NCBI GenBank assembly: GCA_017601225.1
Contig: JAFNIX010000014.1
Span: 1 to 52,095 of the forward strand
DNA from: Candidatus Brockarchaeota archaeon
GTDB lineage: Archaea; Thermoproteota; EX4484-205; JAAOZP01
DNA: 52,095 nucleotides
Direction of reading: 5' to 3'
This document shows, piece by piece, positions 15,468 through 24,057 of the stretch. The notes beneath the pieces are model-generated. The model was not told the DNA's origin. It saw nothing but the letters and a program-made list of their open reading frames with translations, and made no database searches. The translations under genes and the position numbers were made by a program. The first letter of the stretch is position 1, and each line of letters begins with the position of its first letter.

Positions 15468-17489
15468 ATGAAGGATTCGGATTGTGGAGGAGTCCCGTCC
15501 TTCAGGTTCGGTGTCGACTATTACCCGGAGCACTGGCCTAGGGAAAGATGGGCTAAGGATGCTGAGATGATGGCTGAGCTGGGTTTTAACACGGTTCGGC
15601 TGGCCGAGTTTGCCTGGAGCAGGATGGAGCCTGTTGAAGGAAAGTTCGACTTCAGCTGGCTTGACGAGGCGCTTGAAACTCTTTCAAAGCATGGCATAAA
15701 AGCGGTGCTCGGAACCCCTACTGCAGCCCCGCCCCCCTGGCTGGTGAAGGCTCATCCAGACATCCTGCAGGTTGATGCTCAGGGGAGACGTAAGCCGGAG
15801 GGCACTAGGAAGAACTGCTGCGCAGTAAACCCGAACTATATTGAGCATACGAAAAGGATAGTTGAAGCAATGGTTCTCCACTACAAGGATAACCCGAGCA
15901 TTATAGGCTGGCAAATAGACAACGAGTTCGACGTGAACCTGTGTTACTGTGAAAACTCCGTAACGGCTTTCAGAAGCTGGTTGAAGGAGAAGTATGGCAG
16001 TGTTGAAAGACTGAACTCTGCATGCGGCCTCGTCTTCTGGGGTCAGGAGTATGGTTCCTGGGACGAGGTTTTCCCACCTAGGCCGCCGTTCGACATGCAG
16101 AACCCTGCGCTCTGCTTAGAGTGGCACCGTTTCTCCAGCGACGCATGGGTTAACTATCAGAGGCTGCAGGTTGAAATAATACGTAGACACGCGCCCCATC
16201 ACATGGTAACCCATAATTTCATGGGTCTTTACAAGGAGCTCGACTACTTTAAGCTTGCGAGAGACCTGGACCTGGTCTCCTTCGACTACTATCCTAAATG
16301 GTCTTCGAAAACTGATCACGCGGCTTCCGCAATGGCGCACGACGTTATGAGAAGCCTTAAGAAGAAACCATACTGGATAATGGAGCTGCAGAGCGGTGCT
16401 GTCAAGACCCATCTAGCACCCATACCGAAACCGGGTGAGATCAGGCTTTGGACGGTTCAATCAGTCGCCAGGGGTGCTGACGGAATCCTGTACTTCAGGT
16501 GGAGATCCTGCAGGTTCGGGGCTGAGGAGTACTGGCACGGCATCCTGGATCATGACGGTGCTCCGAGAAGGAGGTTCTCCGAGGTTAAGAATGTTTCTGG
16601 GGAACTCTTCAGAATCGCCCCGTTTTTTGAAAAAACTTTTTTCGACGCGAGCACCGGCATCCTTCTGGTTTACGATAACCTGTGGGCTTGGGATCTCGAG
16701 GTTGGCTACGGTGGGGAAAACTATTATGGGATGAGTGCTTGGGAACCGGTTTTAGACGTTTACAGAGCGCTCTACAAGAGAAACATCCTGGTGGACTTCG
16801 TAGACCCCTTTACAGATGATTTAAGCAAGTATCGTGTCCTGTTCGCACCATCCCTGCTGCTGTTAAACGATAAGCTGGAGGATGCGTTAAGATCCTACGT
16901 GAATAGGGGCGGAGTGCTTATTGCCACTCCTAGGACTGGAGCGAAGGATTGGAACAACAATATTGTTGACAGTCCTCTTCCAGGGCGAGTGTCAGACTTA
17001 TTCGGAATCACTGTTGAGGAGTACACGGGTTTGCCAGGGGGCGAAGCATGCGAGGCAGTGTTGCTTAGGCAAAAAGTTTTCTTCAAGGCTCGAAACTGGA
17101 TGGAGAAGTTAGTGGCTGAGGATGCCGAGGTTATTGCCGAGTACAGTTCAGGAATATACAGGGGTAAGCCTGCTGCAACCGTGAAACGCTTCGGCAAGGG
17201 TGTTGCTATTTATGTTGGGACTTTTGCCTCCTCAGAGTTTCACGACGAGTTGACAGACTGGCTTATGAGAATGGGTGTTGCAGAGGAGGTGCTTCCCGCT
17301 ACCTTAGGGGTGGAGGCAACTAGGAGGAAGGGGGAGGGGAAAGAAGTCGTATTCCTTTTAAACCATAAGGAGGAGGCTGTGGAGCAGAATCTTGGCGGAA
17401 AAGTTTTCAGAGACCTTGTTTCCGGCGATAGGCTGAGTGGCACAGTAAGGATAGGGCCGCTTGATTATAAAGCGTTAGCACCTGGCTAA
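15468..17489 (+). CDS. GH42 beta-galactosidase
   Basis: This 673-residue family GH42 enzyme would hydrolyse terminal beta-D-galactosides. The N-terminal TIM barrel opens with FGVDYYPEHWPRERWAKDAEMM. The acid/base E153 lies in GWQIDNEFD and the nucleophile E306 in WIMELQSG. Cysteines in NCCAVNP and LCYCENS match the zinc cluster of thermophilic GH42 enzymes. Residues about 390-605 form the Rossmann-like trimerisation domain (VDFVDPFTDDLSKYRVLFAPSL), followed by a small beta domain. No signal peptide is visible, so it works on imported sugars. It precedes AMP phosphorylase and another glycosidase on the same strand. Confidence 0.92.
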   Translation: MKDSDCGGVPSFRFGVDYYPEHWPRERWAKDAEMMAELGFNTVRLAEFAWSRMEPVEGKFDFSWLDEALETLSKHGIKAVLGTPTAAPPPWLVKAHPDILQVDAQGRRKPEGTRKNCCAVNPNYIEHTKRIVEAMVLHYKDNPSIIGWQIDNEFDVNLCYCENSVTAFRSWLKEKYGSVERLNSACGLVFWGQEYGSWDEVFPPRPPFDMQNPALCLEWHRFSSDAWVNYQRLQVEIIRRHAPHHMVTHNFMGLYKELDYFKLARDLDLVSFDYYPKWSSKTDHAASAMAHDVMRSLKKKPYWIMELQSGAVKTHLAPIPKPGEIRLWTVQSVARGADGILYFRWRSCRFGAEEYWHGILDHDGAPRRRFSEVKNVSGELFRIAPFFEKTFFDASTGILLVYDNLWAWDLEVGYGGENYYGMSAWEPVLDVYRALYKRNILVDFVDPFTDDLSKYRVLFAPSLLLLNDKLEDALRSYVNRGGVLIATPRTGAKDWNNNIVDSPLPGRVSDLFGITVEEYTGLPGGEACEAVLLRQKVFFKARNWMEKLVAEDAEVIAEYSSGIYRGKPAATVKRFGKGVAIYVGTFASSEFHDELTDWLMRMGVAEEVLPATLGVEATRRKGEGKEVVFLLNHKEEAVEQNLGGKVFRDLVSGDRLSGTVRIGPLDYKALAPG

Positions 17490-17544
17490 CCATAGTATAT
17501 CCCCAGCACCTAATGTTTCAAAAAAGCCTTGCCTACTGTTAAAG

Positions 17545-17553
17545 GTTAAAAGG
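17545..17553 (+). promoter_or_regulatory. Possible TATA-like box of the AMP phosphorylase gene
   Basis: The sequence gttaaaagg is centred 26 nt before the ATG at 17575. The match to consensus is weak. Confidence 0.35.
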
Positions 17554-17574
17554 CCAAGCGCTTTCAATCACCTG

Positions 17575-19095
17575 ATGTTTAAGGCAAGAGTTATTGACAT
17601 CGAGCAGGGTTCCTACGAGGTTCTGTTGAACGTTGACGACGCAGGGGAGCTCGGGGTTCATGCTCTCGACCACGTTAGAGTATACTGTGAGAAGGGATCG
17701 CTTACGGCCGTGGCGAACATCACCTCGACGCTGTTGAGCAGGGGGGAAGTAGGGGTTTTCACGGAGACAGCTAGATCCTTAGGGTTGAAAGACGGGGACT
17801 TGGTTAACCTGGTTCCAAGCGAGAAGCCTCAATCCATAGCCTACATCAGGAAGAAGATGAGTGGGCAAAAGCTCTCCGGGGAGGAGATACGCGTGATTAT
17901 TAGAGACATTGTGGAGAACAATCTTTCAGACATAGAGCTGTCCGCCTACGTGAGCGCCGTCGAGATGCGCGGCATGGATATGGATGAGGTGACAGACATG
18001 GTTAAAGCGATGGTTGAAACAGGCGAAACCATAGTTTTCGACAAGTCGCCCATTGTTGATGTTCACAGCATCGGAGGCGTTCCAGGCAACAAGTATGCAC
18101 TCATAACCGTTCCAATAGTCGCCGCAAACGGTGTCACAATACCGAAAACATCCTCGAGAGCCATAACCAGCCCATCTGGGATAGCTGACACCATGGAGGT
18201 GCTCGCCCCAGTATCCCTCACGGCTCAGAAGATAAAGTTCATCGCTGAAAGCACCGGAGGCACCTTGGCCTGGGGGGGCAGCGTTAACCTTGCTCCAGCT
18301 GACGACAAGATAATAAGGGCGGAGTACCCGCTCTCCCTGGATCCTAGGCCGCAGGTTCTTGCTTCAGTAATGTCTAAGAAGAAGGCTGCTGGCGTCGAGC
18401 TTCTCCTAATAGACATCCCAATGGGGAAGGGGGCTAAGGTTGAGACTGAGGATGAGGCTAGGAGCCTAGCTCAAGACTTCATAGAGCTCGGTAGAAGAGT
18501 GGGAATAAGGGTTGAATGCGCAATAACGTATGGTTCACAGCCCTTGGGCAGGGCTGTGGGCCCTGCACTGGAGGCTAGAGAGGCCTTGATGGCTTTAGAG
18601 GGGAAGTATGCGCCTAGAAGCCTGGTTGAGAAGTCCTGCGTCCTAGCCGGGATCCTGCTGGAGATGGCTGGCGTGGCCGACAGGGGGAAGGGTAGAGAGC
18701 TTGCTGAGGAGACTCTTAAGAGCGGGAAAGCCCTGTCGAAGCTTAAGGAGATTATTGCTGCTCAGGGCGGCAACCCTGATGTGACTTCCGACGATATTAG
18801 GGTGGGAAAATACACTTACGACTTCACTGCTCCGGAGGGCGGTTATGTTCAAATGGTTAACAATGCTGCTGTGATCCAGATATGTCGCACAGCCGGGGCC
18901 CCTAGGGATAAGGGGGCGGGAATGGTGGTCTGGCAGAAAATGGGCAGCCAGGTTAAGAAGGGCGACAGGCTGTTTACGATTTACGCTGACAGCATGGTTA
19001 AGCTGGAGAGGGCTAAGGCTTTAGCGCAGAAGCTCACCCCTATACCGATAGGGGGAATGCTGCTGAAAAGGGTTCCGGATTACAGGGTCGCATAG
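17575..19095 (+). CDS. deoA: AMP phosphorylase
   Basis: This 506-residue protein has the length and layout of archaeal AMP phosphorylase: an N-terminal extension of about 85 residues (absent from bacterial thymidine phosphorylase), an alpha domain (IREKMSGQKLS-like IRKKMSGQKLS), the phosphate/nucleoside-binding region DVHSIGGVPGNKYALITVP and KTSSRAITSPSGIADTMEVLA, and a C-terminal beta barrel (YTYDFTAPEGGYV). It converts AMP and phosphate to adenine and ribose-1,5-bisphosphate, which archaea pass through ribose-1,5-bisphosphate isomerase to type III RuBisCO or another route. Neither partner is in this window. It stands between two glycosidase genes, an unexplained context. Confidence 0.93.
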   Translation: MFKARVIDIEQGSYEVLLNVDDAGELGVHALDHVRVYCEKGSLTAVANITSTLLSRGEVGVFTETARSLGLKDGDLVNLVPSEKPQSIAYIRKKMSGQKLSGEEIRVIIRDIVENNLSDIELSAYVSAVEMRGMDMDEVTDMVKAMVETGETIVFDKSPIVDVHSIGGVPGNKYALITVPIVAANGVTIPKTSSRAITSPSGIADTMEVLAPVSLTAQKIKFIAESTGGTLAWGGSVNLAPADDKIIRAEYPLSLDPRPQVLASVMSKKKAAGVELLLIDIPMGKGAKVETEDEARSLAQDFIELGRRVGIRVECAITYGSQPLGRAVGPALEAREALMALEGKYAPRSLVEKSCVLAGILLEMAGVADRGKGRELAEETLKSGKALSKLKEIIAAQGGNPDVTSDDIRVGKYTYDFTAPEGGYVQMVNNAAVIQICRTAGAPRDKGAGMVVWQKMGSQVKKGDRLFTIYADSMVKLERAKALAQKLTPIPIGGMLLKRVPDYRVA

Positions 19096-19154
19096 CCAAG
19101 TTTTTCAAAAACACTGCTACTTGGAAGGCTTCTAGAGACGCGTTATTGCTCAAC

Positions 19155-19163
19155 ATTTTTAAC
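19155..19163 (+). promoter_or_regulatory. TATA-like box of the GHL6-like gene
   Basis: The sequence atttttaac is centred about 33 nt before the TTG at 19192, consistent with a nearly leaderless transcript. Confidence 0.4.
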
Positions 19164-19191
19164 GCCCCCTATTAACTGTGTTTGGGAAAAC

Positions 19192-21378
19192 TTGGAATGG
19201 TGGAGGAAACCAGTCCGGATGATGAGGCTTGACTATCTTGACGCTTTGAACAGGATGATGGAGTCAGACATGGATAAGCTGGCCCGGTGGAAAAAGGAGG
19301 AGTGGAACATTAACTGCGAATGGGTTATAGGAACTCCCGGGACGGCCCCGGGGCTGGGCTACCTGACTACTTTCAACACGCCGAAGTTCGAAAAGTATCC
19401 TGCACTCGGCGATTTCGACCTGATAAGAGAATACTTGCCCTATGCCAGGAAGCATGGAATCAGAGTCTTAGCATACTTGAACATGCACTGGTACTCTTAC
19501 GATTTTGGGAAAAAGCATGCTGACTGGGAGCAGCGTGTCGAAGATGGGAGAAGCTACGGTAGCGTGCATCCGCTCTACGGCTCCGGAACAACTTTCTGCG
19601 TGAACTCAGGGTGGAGAAACTGGGCGTTTGAACTCATAGAGGAGGCTATGAAAACAGGAATCGACGGGGTTTTCCTAGATGGGCCGGTGGTCTTCCCCGA
19701 ATGCTGCTACTGTGCATCATGCAGGGAAAAGTTTTCAAACAAGTATGGCGGCGAGGTTCCCAGCTGGGAAGACTGGTCGAACCCTCTCTGGAGGAAGTTC
19801 ATAGAGTTCAGGGAAGAGTCTATGGCTGATTTTCTACGAGATGCTCGCCAAGCCGTTAAAAGGGTGAACGAGGAGGGAGTGATATTTCTTAATGGTGGAG
19901 CCTGGTGGCCCGGCAGCTGGAGAGTTGCCCGCAACATTGAAAAGCTTAGCGAATACGAGGATTTCAACGGTGCAGAGGCGTTCTTCCACCCTGGTTCTCA
20001 AAACATGCCTCTGATCTTCTGGACGCTTGAGGCTAAGCATCTCGCCGCTAAAGGTAAACCGGCGGTTGTCTTCAGCCATCACGCGCTGGGCAGCTGGCAC
20101 TACGTGCCCCTGCCCCGTTTCGAGGCTGAGATCTCGGTTGCGCAAACCGTTTCCTGCGGTGCAAACCCTTGGTTCGCAGTGTTCGACTACGCTTTAGACA
20201 CTAGGCTGGAGGATGCCTTAACCCCTATGAGAAGCATTCTCGGCTTCCTGTCGAGAAACGAAGAGTACTATACGGATACTGTCTCGAAGGCTGAAGTGGC
20301 CCTGCTTCTCTCAACGCAAACATCCACGTTCTACTTGTCAGAGCTCAGGGAACTATACCTTGATCCAGGGACTGGTGTTGAAAGAGACCTTAGGATAGAG
20401 GAGGGTACTGGCCAGAGGAAAACAAGCCTGAAAGCGAGAAAGGCGATATGCGACGAGATCTACACCAACTCTATTCTGGGTGCTGCAACCATTTTAAGCC
20501 GCAGCCATATTCCATACGATGTGATTCTGGATGATGCTCTTGCCAAAGGTGAACTGGAAAAATACTCTCTTATTGTTCTTCCGAACTCTGCGTGCTTGAG
20601 CGATGAGCAGATCCGCAGCATTAGAGGCTTTATTGAAAAAGGTGGAAGCCTCCTCTGCTCCTTTGAAACCGGTTGTTACAACGAGTATGGTGACCATAGG
20701 CTTGAAAACCCGCTTTGGAGTATTCTCGGCGTAGAAAGATGCGACGGCATGATGCTTCCCAGAGTCGGGGAGGAATACATGAAGCTAGCAGACTCCAAGG
20801 AGAAAATCTTCTCAATGCCTGCGGGCGCATTAATCCCTAGGCCAGTGTACAGTCTTAAAACCTTCAGTAAGCAGGATGCTGCTACACTATGCTTCTTCAT
20901 GAATCCAATAGGAGCATACTACTCTGCCCCCAGGGGGGTTTCAAACTATGCTGCAATCATCTGCAGGCGTCACGGCGAGAGCAGGACGATCTACTTCTCC
21001 TCTCTGGTTGAAGACTTCTACACCAGGTACAGGATACCGGATATCTTGCAGGTTTACGCTGACTGCATCAGGTTTGCAACGCGTAAGCCTCCTGTCGTGG
21101 AGGTTGAAGCTCCGGACACCGTGATGTTCGAAGTCAGGGAGCAGAGAAGCACAGGCAGGATCCTCGTTCATCTTGTTAACACCACTGGAAACATGCAGAG
21201 ACCCATTTCAAGCATAACTCGTGTGCACAATATTAAAGTCAGAATCAGGGGGAGCCGGCCTAGGAAGGCGTTTAAGCTGAGCGATAGAAGCATGCTCCCC
21301 GGCCGAGAGCTTCCAGACTGTTTTGAATTCACTCTAGACAGCCTGATGGTTTACGACGTGATTGTTTTCGAGCCTTAA
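19192..21378 (+). CDS. Glycoside hydrolase-like protein with beta-galactosidase trimerisation-like domain
   Basis: This 728-residue protein combines an N-terminal TIM barrel of the hypothetical glycosyl hydrolase 6 (GHL6) type, a middle Rossmann-like domain as in GH42 trimerisation domains (residues about 380-560, SLIVLPNSACLSDEQIRSIRGFIEKGGSLL), and a C-terminal beta domain. In the barrel, GIDGVFLDGPVVFPECCYCASC carries a conserved aspartate and a CCYCxxC cysteine group that may bind metal. No signal peptide is visible. The start is TTG 19192. The stop overlaps the 3' end of convergent murQ by 4 nt. Substrate is unknown; from the neighbours a galactoside or amino-sugar oligosaccharide is reasonable. 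Confidence 0.75.
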   Translation: MEWWRKPVRMMRLDYLDALNRMMESDMDKLARWKKEEWNINCEWVIGTPGTAPGLGYLTTFNTPKFEKYPALGDFDLIREYLPYARKHGIRVLAYLNMHWYSYDFGKKHADWEQRVEDGRSYGSVHPLYGSGTTFCVNSGWRNWAFELIEEAMKTGIDGVFLDGPVVFPECCYCASCREKFSNKYGGEVPSWEDWSNPLWRKFIEFREESMADFLRDARQAVKRVNEEGVIFLNGGAWWPGSWRVARNIEKLSEYEDFNGAEAFFHPGSQNMPLIFWTLEAKHLAAKGKPAVVFSHHALGSWHYVPLPRFEAEISVAQTVSCGANPWFAVFDYALDTRLEDALTPMRSILGFLSRNEEYYTDTVSKAEVALLLSTQTSTFYLSELRELYLDPGTGVERDLRIEEGTGQRKTSLKARKAICDEIYTNSILGAATILSRSHIPYDVILDDALAKGELEKYSLIVLPNSACLSDEQIRSIRGFIEKGGSLLCSFETGCYNEYGDHRLENPLWSILGVERCDGMMLPRVGEEYMKLADSKEKIFSMPAGALIPRPVYSLKTFSKQDAATLCFFMNPIGAYYSAPRGVSNYAAIICRRHGESRTIYFSSLVEDFYTRYRIPDILQVYADCIRFATRKPPVVEVEAPDTVMFEVREQRSTGRILVHLVNTTGNMQRPISSITRVHNIKVRIRGSRPRKAFKLSDRSMLPGRELPDCFEFTLDSLMVYDVIVFEP

Positions 21379-22328
21379 AGTCTTGCACTTTCCTCCTGAA
21401 TCAGCCTTATCGCCCTCCAGACCAGCCCCTGGCTTTTCCTCAAAGCTTTTCTCGCATCGTTAGCCTCAACCCTTGCTAAAGCCATGACTAGAGCAACCTT
21501 CAAATCATACTTGCTCCTCCTGTAGATCTCCTCAGCCTCCTCGCTTGATACTCCTGCGAAGAAACGCAGCAGCCTCCTGGCCCGTGACCTAAGCTTCACG
21601 CTTAAAGGCTTAATGTCTATCATCAGGTTTGTATACACCTTGCCGATTCTCACCATGGATACTGTTGAAATCATGTTGAGCACCATTTTCTCCGCCGTTC
21701 CCGCCTTCATTCGCGTCGACCCAGCTATCACCTCCGGTCCCACGATCGGTGTTATCACTATGCTTGCGTATTTTCCAATCCTCGGGTTAAGCACTGTTGC
21801 GACAGCAATGGTTTCAGCACCCCTCCGCATAGCCTCTTTAAGAGCCCCGATCACGTAGGGCGCCCTGCCTGAGGCGCTTAAGCCTATGACGACGTCTCTC
21901 TCGGAAACCCTTAGACGCTTAATGTCTTTAACGCCTGCCCTCATGTTGTCTTCCGCCCCCTCAACAGCTCTGAACATGGCTCTTCTTCCACCGGCTATCA
22001 GGGCCTGAACCATCCTCGGGCTTGTGCCAAAGGTAGGGGGGCATTCAGCAGCATCTATAACCCCTATTCTGCCGCTCGTGCCCGCGCCAACGTATATGAG
22101 TCTACCGCCCTTCCTGAAAGCTTTGACAACGGTTTCAACAGCCTTAGCTATCTTAGGTATTTCGAGTTCAACAGCCTTAGCCACCTTCTTATCCTCCCTG
22201 TTTATCATCTTTAAAGCCTCAGCTACACTAACCCTGTCGATTCTAACTGTCCTGGGATTCCTATGCTCCGTCAACAGTTTTTCAAACTCCGCGTCTATTC
22301 TTTCCAGTCTTGAAGCCGTCTTCTTCAA
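21375..22328 (-). CDS. murQ: N-acetylmuramic acid 6-phosphate etherase
   Basis: This 317-residue SIS-domain protein matches MurQ, which cleaves the D-lactyl ether of MurNAc-6-phosphate to give GlcNAc-6-phosphate and D-lactate in the cytoplasm. Signatures are the N-terminal LERIDAEFEKLL followed by RNPRTVRIDRVSVAEALKMI, the SIS loop VGAGTSGRIGVIDAAECPPTF, VEGAEDN, GLSASGRAPYVIGAL and ITPIVGPEVIAGSTRMKAGTAEKM. Length is near the usual 300 residues. The start is TTG 22328 with a TATA box at leaderless distance. It is divergent from a cluster encoding NamZ, a deacetylase and an amino-sugar kinase, which supports the MurNAc assignment over a generic SIS protein. Its presence in an archaeon is unexpected since archaea lack MurNAc. 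Confidence 0.9.
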   Translation of the reverse strand: MKKTASRLERIDAEFEKLLTEHRNPRTVRIDRVSVAEALKMINREDKKVAKAVELEIPKIAKAVETVVKAFRKGGRLIYVGAGTSGRIGVIDAAECPPTFGTSPRMVQALIAGGRRAMFRAVEGAEDNMRAGVKDIKRLRVSERDVVIGLSASGRAPYVIGALKEAMRRGAETIAVATVLNPRIGKYASIVITPIVGPEVIAGSTRMKAGTAEKMVLNMISTVSMVRIGKVYTNLMIDIKPLSVKLRSRARRLLRFFAGVSSEEAEEIYRRSKYDLKVALVMALARVEANDARKALRKSQGLVWRAIRLIQEESARL

Positions 22329-22353
22329 CCCGCTACTTGTTAACCAGGTAGAT

Positions 22354-22360
22354 GATAAAT
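22354..22360 (-). promoter_or_regulatory. TATA-like box of murQ
   Basis: On the minus strand atttatc is centred about 29 nt before the TTG at 22328. A second candidate, tttaaaaagc at 22371-22380, would give a 20-nt leader. Confidence 0.45.
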
Positions 22361-22386
22361 CTTAACGCACGCTTTTTAAAGAAACA

Positions 22387-22394
22387 CTTATATG
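22387..22394 (+). promoter_or_regulatory. TATA-like box of the GNAT-to-kinase operon
   Basis: The sequence cttatatg is centred 27 nt before the TTG at 22417, predicting a leaderless first gene. With the murQ box it forms an 88-bp divergent promoter region. Confidence 0.6.
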
Positions 22395-22416
22395 TCTCCA
22401 TTCTAAACGGTTTCTG

Positions 22417-23337
22417 TTGAGTACTGTAGAAAGGTGTTTTAAAGGCCGGGACCTGAGGCCTGTTCTAGAAATAATCAACGACGCGATGCCGCTTGACAGG
22501 CTTAGCGAAGACTCGTTCAGGTACAGGGTTCTACTCCAGGAGAATTTTGATCCCGAGCTGTGCATAGTTTCTGAATCTGAGGGAAGGGTGGTTGGCTTCA
22601 TCTACTGCGTGACCAGGGGTGAAACAGGCTACATCAACATACTGGGTGTGAGAAACGGTTTCAGAGGCAGGGGAATCGGATCTAGAATGCTTGCAACAGT
22701 TGAGGAAAAACTACGGGAAAAGGGAGTCAGGAGAATAGTTTTCTCAGGCGGGCCTAGGTACCTTGTTCCAGGGGTTGACGTAAAGGCTTACCCGGGGGCA
22801 ATAGGCTTCTTCACCAAGAACGGCTACAGCGAGTCAAGCAGGGAATCAGTTTCAATGAGCATGTCGCTCATGGGGTACACTACTCCTAAAGAGGTTTTAG
22901 AGCTTGAGGGTAGGCTTACTGCAGAGGGCTATTCATTCCAGCAGCTTGACGATGAACACGTGCTGGAGCTTCTTCTCTTCCTGAAAGCCAGATTCCCATG
23001 GTGGTATGAGGACGCTAGGAGGACGATGGAGAAATACCCTAGGTTTCTAGACTGGTTTACGCTCGCTTTCCACCGCGGCGAGATAATTGGCTATTGTCAA
23101 ATCGCTACCGACGGGCTGATAGAGCATTTCGGCCCCTTCGGGGTTGCTGAGGAGCATAGGAACAAGGGGGTTGGCACAGTCCTGTTTCACAAGTGTCTTA
23201 GGCTAATCCAGTCTCTAGGCGGTAGAAACGCTTGGCTAGCGTGGGGCGGGGGGAGAAACTACAGTTTCTACGTTAGGAACGGCATGTCTGAGACCCGCAG
23301 GTTCGCTGTTTTCGCCAAGAATCTTGGGGGAGAGTGA
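22417..23337 (+). CDS. Double-domain GNAT N-acetyltransferase
   Basis: This 306-residue protein holds two GNAT domains in tandem. The first has its acetyl-CoA loop in GVRNGFRGRGIGSRML (about residues 77-92), the second in GVAEEHRNKGVGTVLFHKC (about 246-264). It would acetylate an amine using acetyl-CoA. It is the first gene of a tight four-gene cluster: its stop overlaps the deacetylase start, and a NamZ-like muramidase and a kinase follow. An amino-sugar or glycosylamine substrate is therefore a reasonable inference, for example re-acetylating a glucosamine derivative, but the sequence does not show it. The start is TTG 22417. Confidence 0.83.
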   Translation: MSTVERCFKGRDLRPVLEIINDAMPLDRLSEDSFRYRVLLQENFDPELCIVSESEGRVVGFIYCVTRGETGYINILGVRNGFRGRGIGSRMLATVEEKLREKGVRRIVFSGGPRYLVPGVDVKAYPGAIGFFTKNGYSESSRESVSMSMSLMGYTTPKEVLELEGRLTAEGYSFQQLDDEHVLELLLFLKARFPWWYEDARRTMEKYPRFLDWFTLAFHRGEIIGYCQIATDGLIEHFGPFGVAEEHRNKGVGTVLFHKCLRLIQSLGGRNAWLAWGGGRNYSFYVRNGMSETRRFAVFAKNLGGE

Positions 23338-24056
23338 TCACTTTGGGTTTTAAAATACTCGCGTTCAGCTCGCACACGGGGGATATTGAAATCACGGCTG
23401 GTGGAACAATGCTTAGAAACGCTGAGGAGGGTGGTAGGTGTCTCATACTCCACATGTTTAAGCCTTCTGGCAAATGGGCCCGGCCGCCAGGGGTCTCCGT
23501 TGAAGAATACGCTGAAACCAGGGTTAAACAGGCTTTAGAAGCAGCTAGAAAGCTGAACGCTGAAGTGGATTTCCTAGGGTGTGTGGAGGGGGTTCCCTAC
23601 GATGCTGAGGAAGTTAAACTGAAAATGTACCGGAGCCTTTCAGAGTTTAAGCCTGATGCTGTCCTGATGCACTGGAAGGGAAGCTATCATCCCGACCATC
23701 TCGCATGCCACCTGCTCGCCATACAGGCTTTTGAACGCTTCACCGGAGAGCAGAGGGCTGAGGGTAAGCGCAGTATGCCGGTTGGTCTTTACTATCCTGA
23801 GAACTGGGAGGACCCGCAGGGCTTTCAGCCGGAGGTGTATGTGGACGTTAGCAGTGTTTTCGAAAAATACTTGGACGTGATTAAGACTTATGATTTTACC
23901 TCTGGAAAATACAGCGGGTTCAATTACGTGGACTACTATTCCTGCTTGAAAAGGATCAGGGGGCTTGAGGTCGGCTTCCAATACGCGGAAGCCTTCATGA
24001 CCTTCGGAGACTGGGGTGTTAAGAGAATAAGGAGGAGAAGCCTCCTGGGCGAGTAG
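23334..24056 (+). CDS. PIG-L family (LmbE-like) N-deacetylase
   Basis: This 240-residue protein belongs to the zinc-dependent PIG-L/LmbE deacetylases, which remove N-acetyl groups from GlcNAc-containing compounds. The N-terminal zinc motif is HTGDIEITAGGT (H-x-x-D-x-E) and the third ligand lies in YHPDHLACH. Archaeal relatives include the diacetylchitobiose deacetylase of the Thermococcales chitin pathway. Start codons GTG 23334 and TTG 23343 are both possible; the first overlaps the GNAT stop. In this cluster it may deacetylate GlcNAc, GlcNAc-6-phosphate or MurNAc and so stand in for NagA, which is absent here. That role is inference. Confidence 0.87.
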   Translation: MITLGFKILAFSSHTGDIEITAGGTMLRNAEEGGRCLILHMFKPSGKWARPPGVSVEEYAETRVKQALEAARKLNAEVDFLGCVEGVPYDAEEVKLKMYRSLSEFKPDAVLMHWKGSYHPDHLACHLLAIQAFERFTGEQRAEGKRSMPVGLYYPENWEDPQGFQPEVYVDVSSVFEKYLDVIKTYDFTSGKYSGFNYVDYYSCLKRIRGLEVGFQYAEAFMTFGDWGVKRIRRRSLLGE

Positions 24057-24057
24057 T

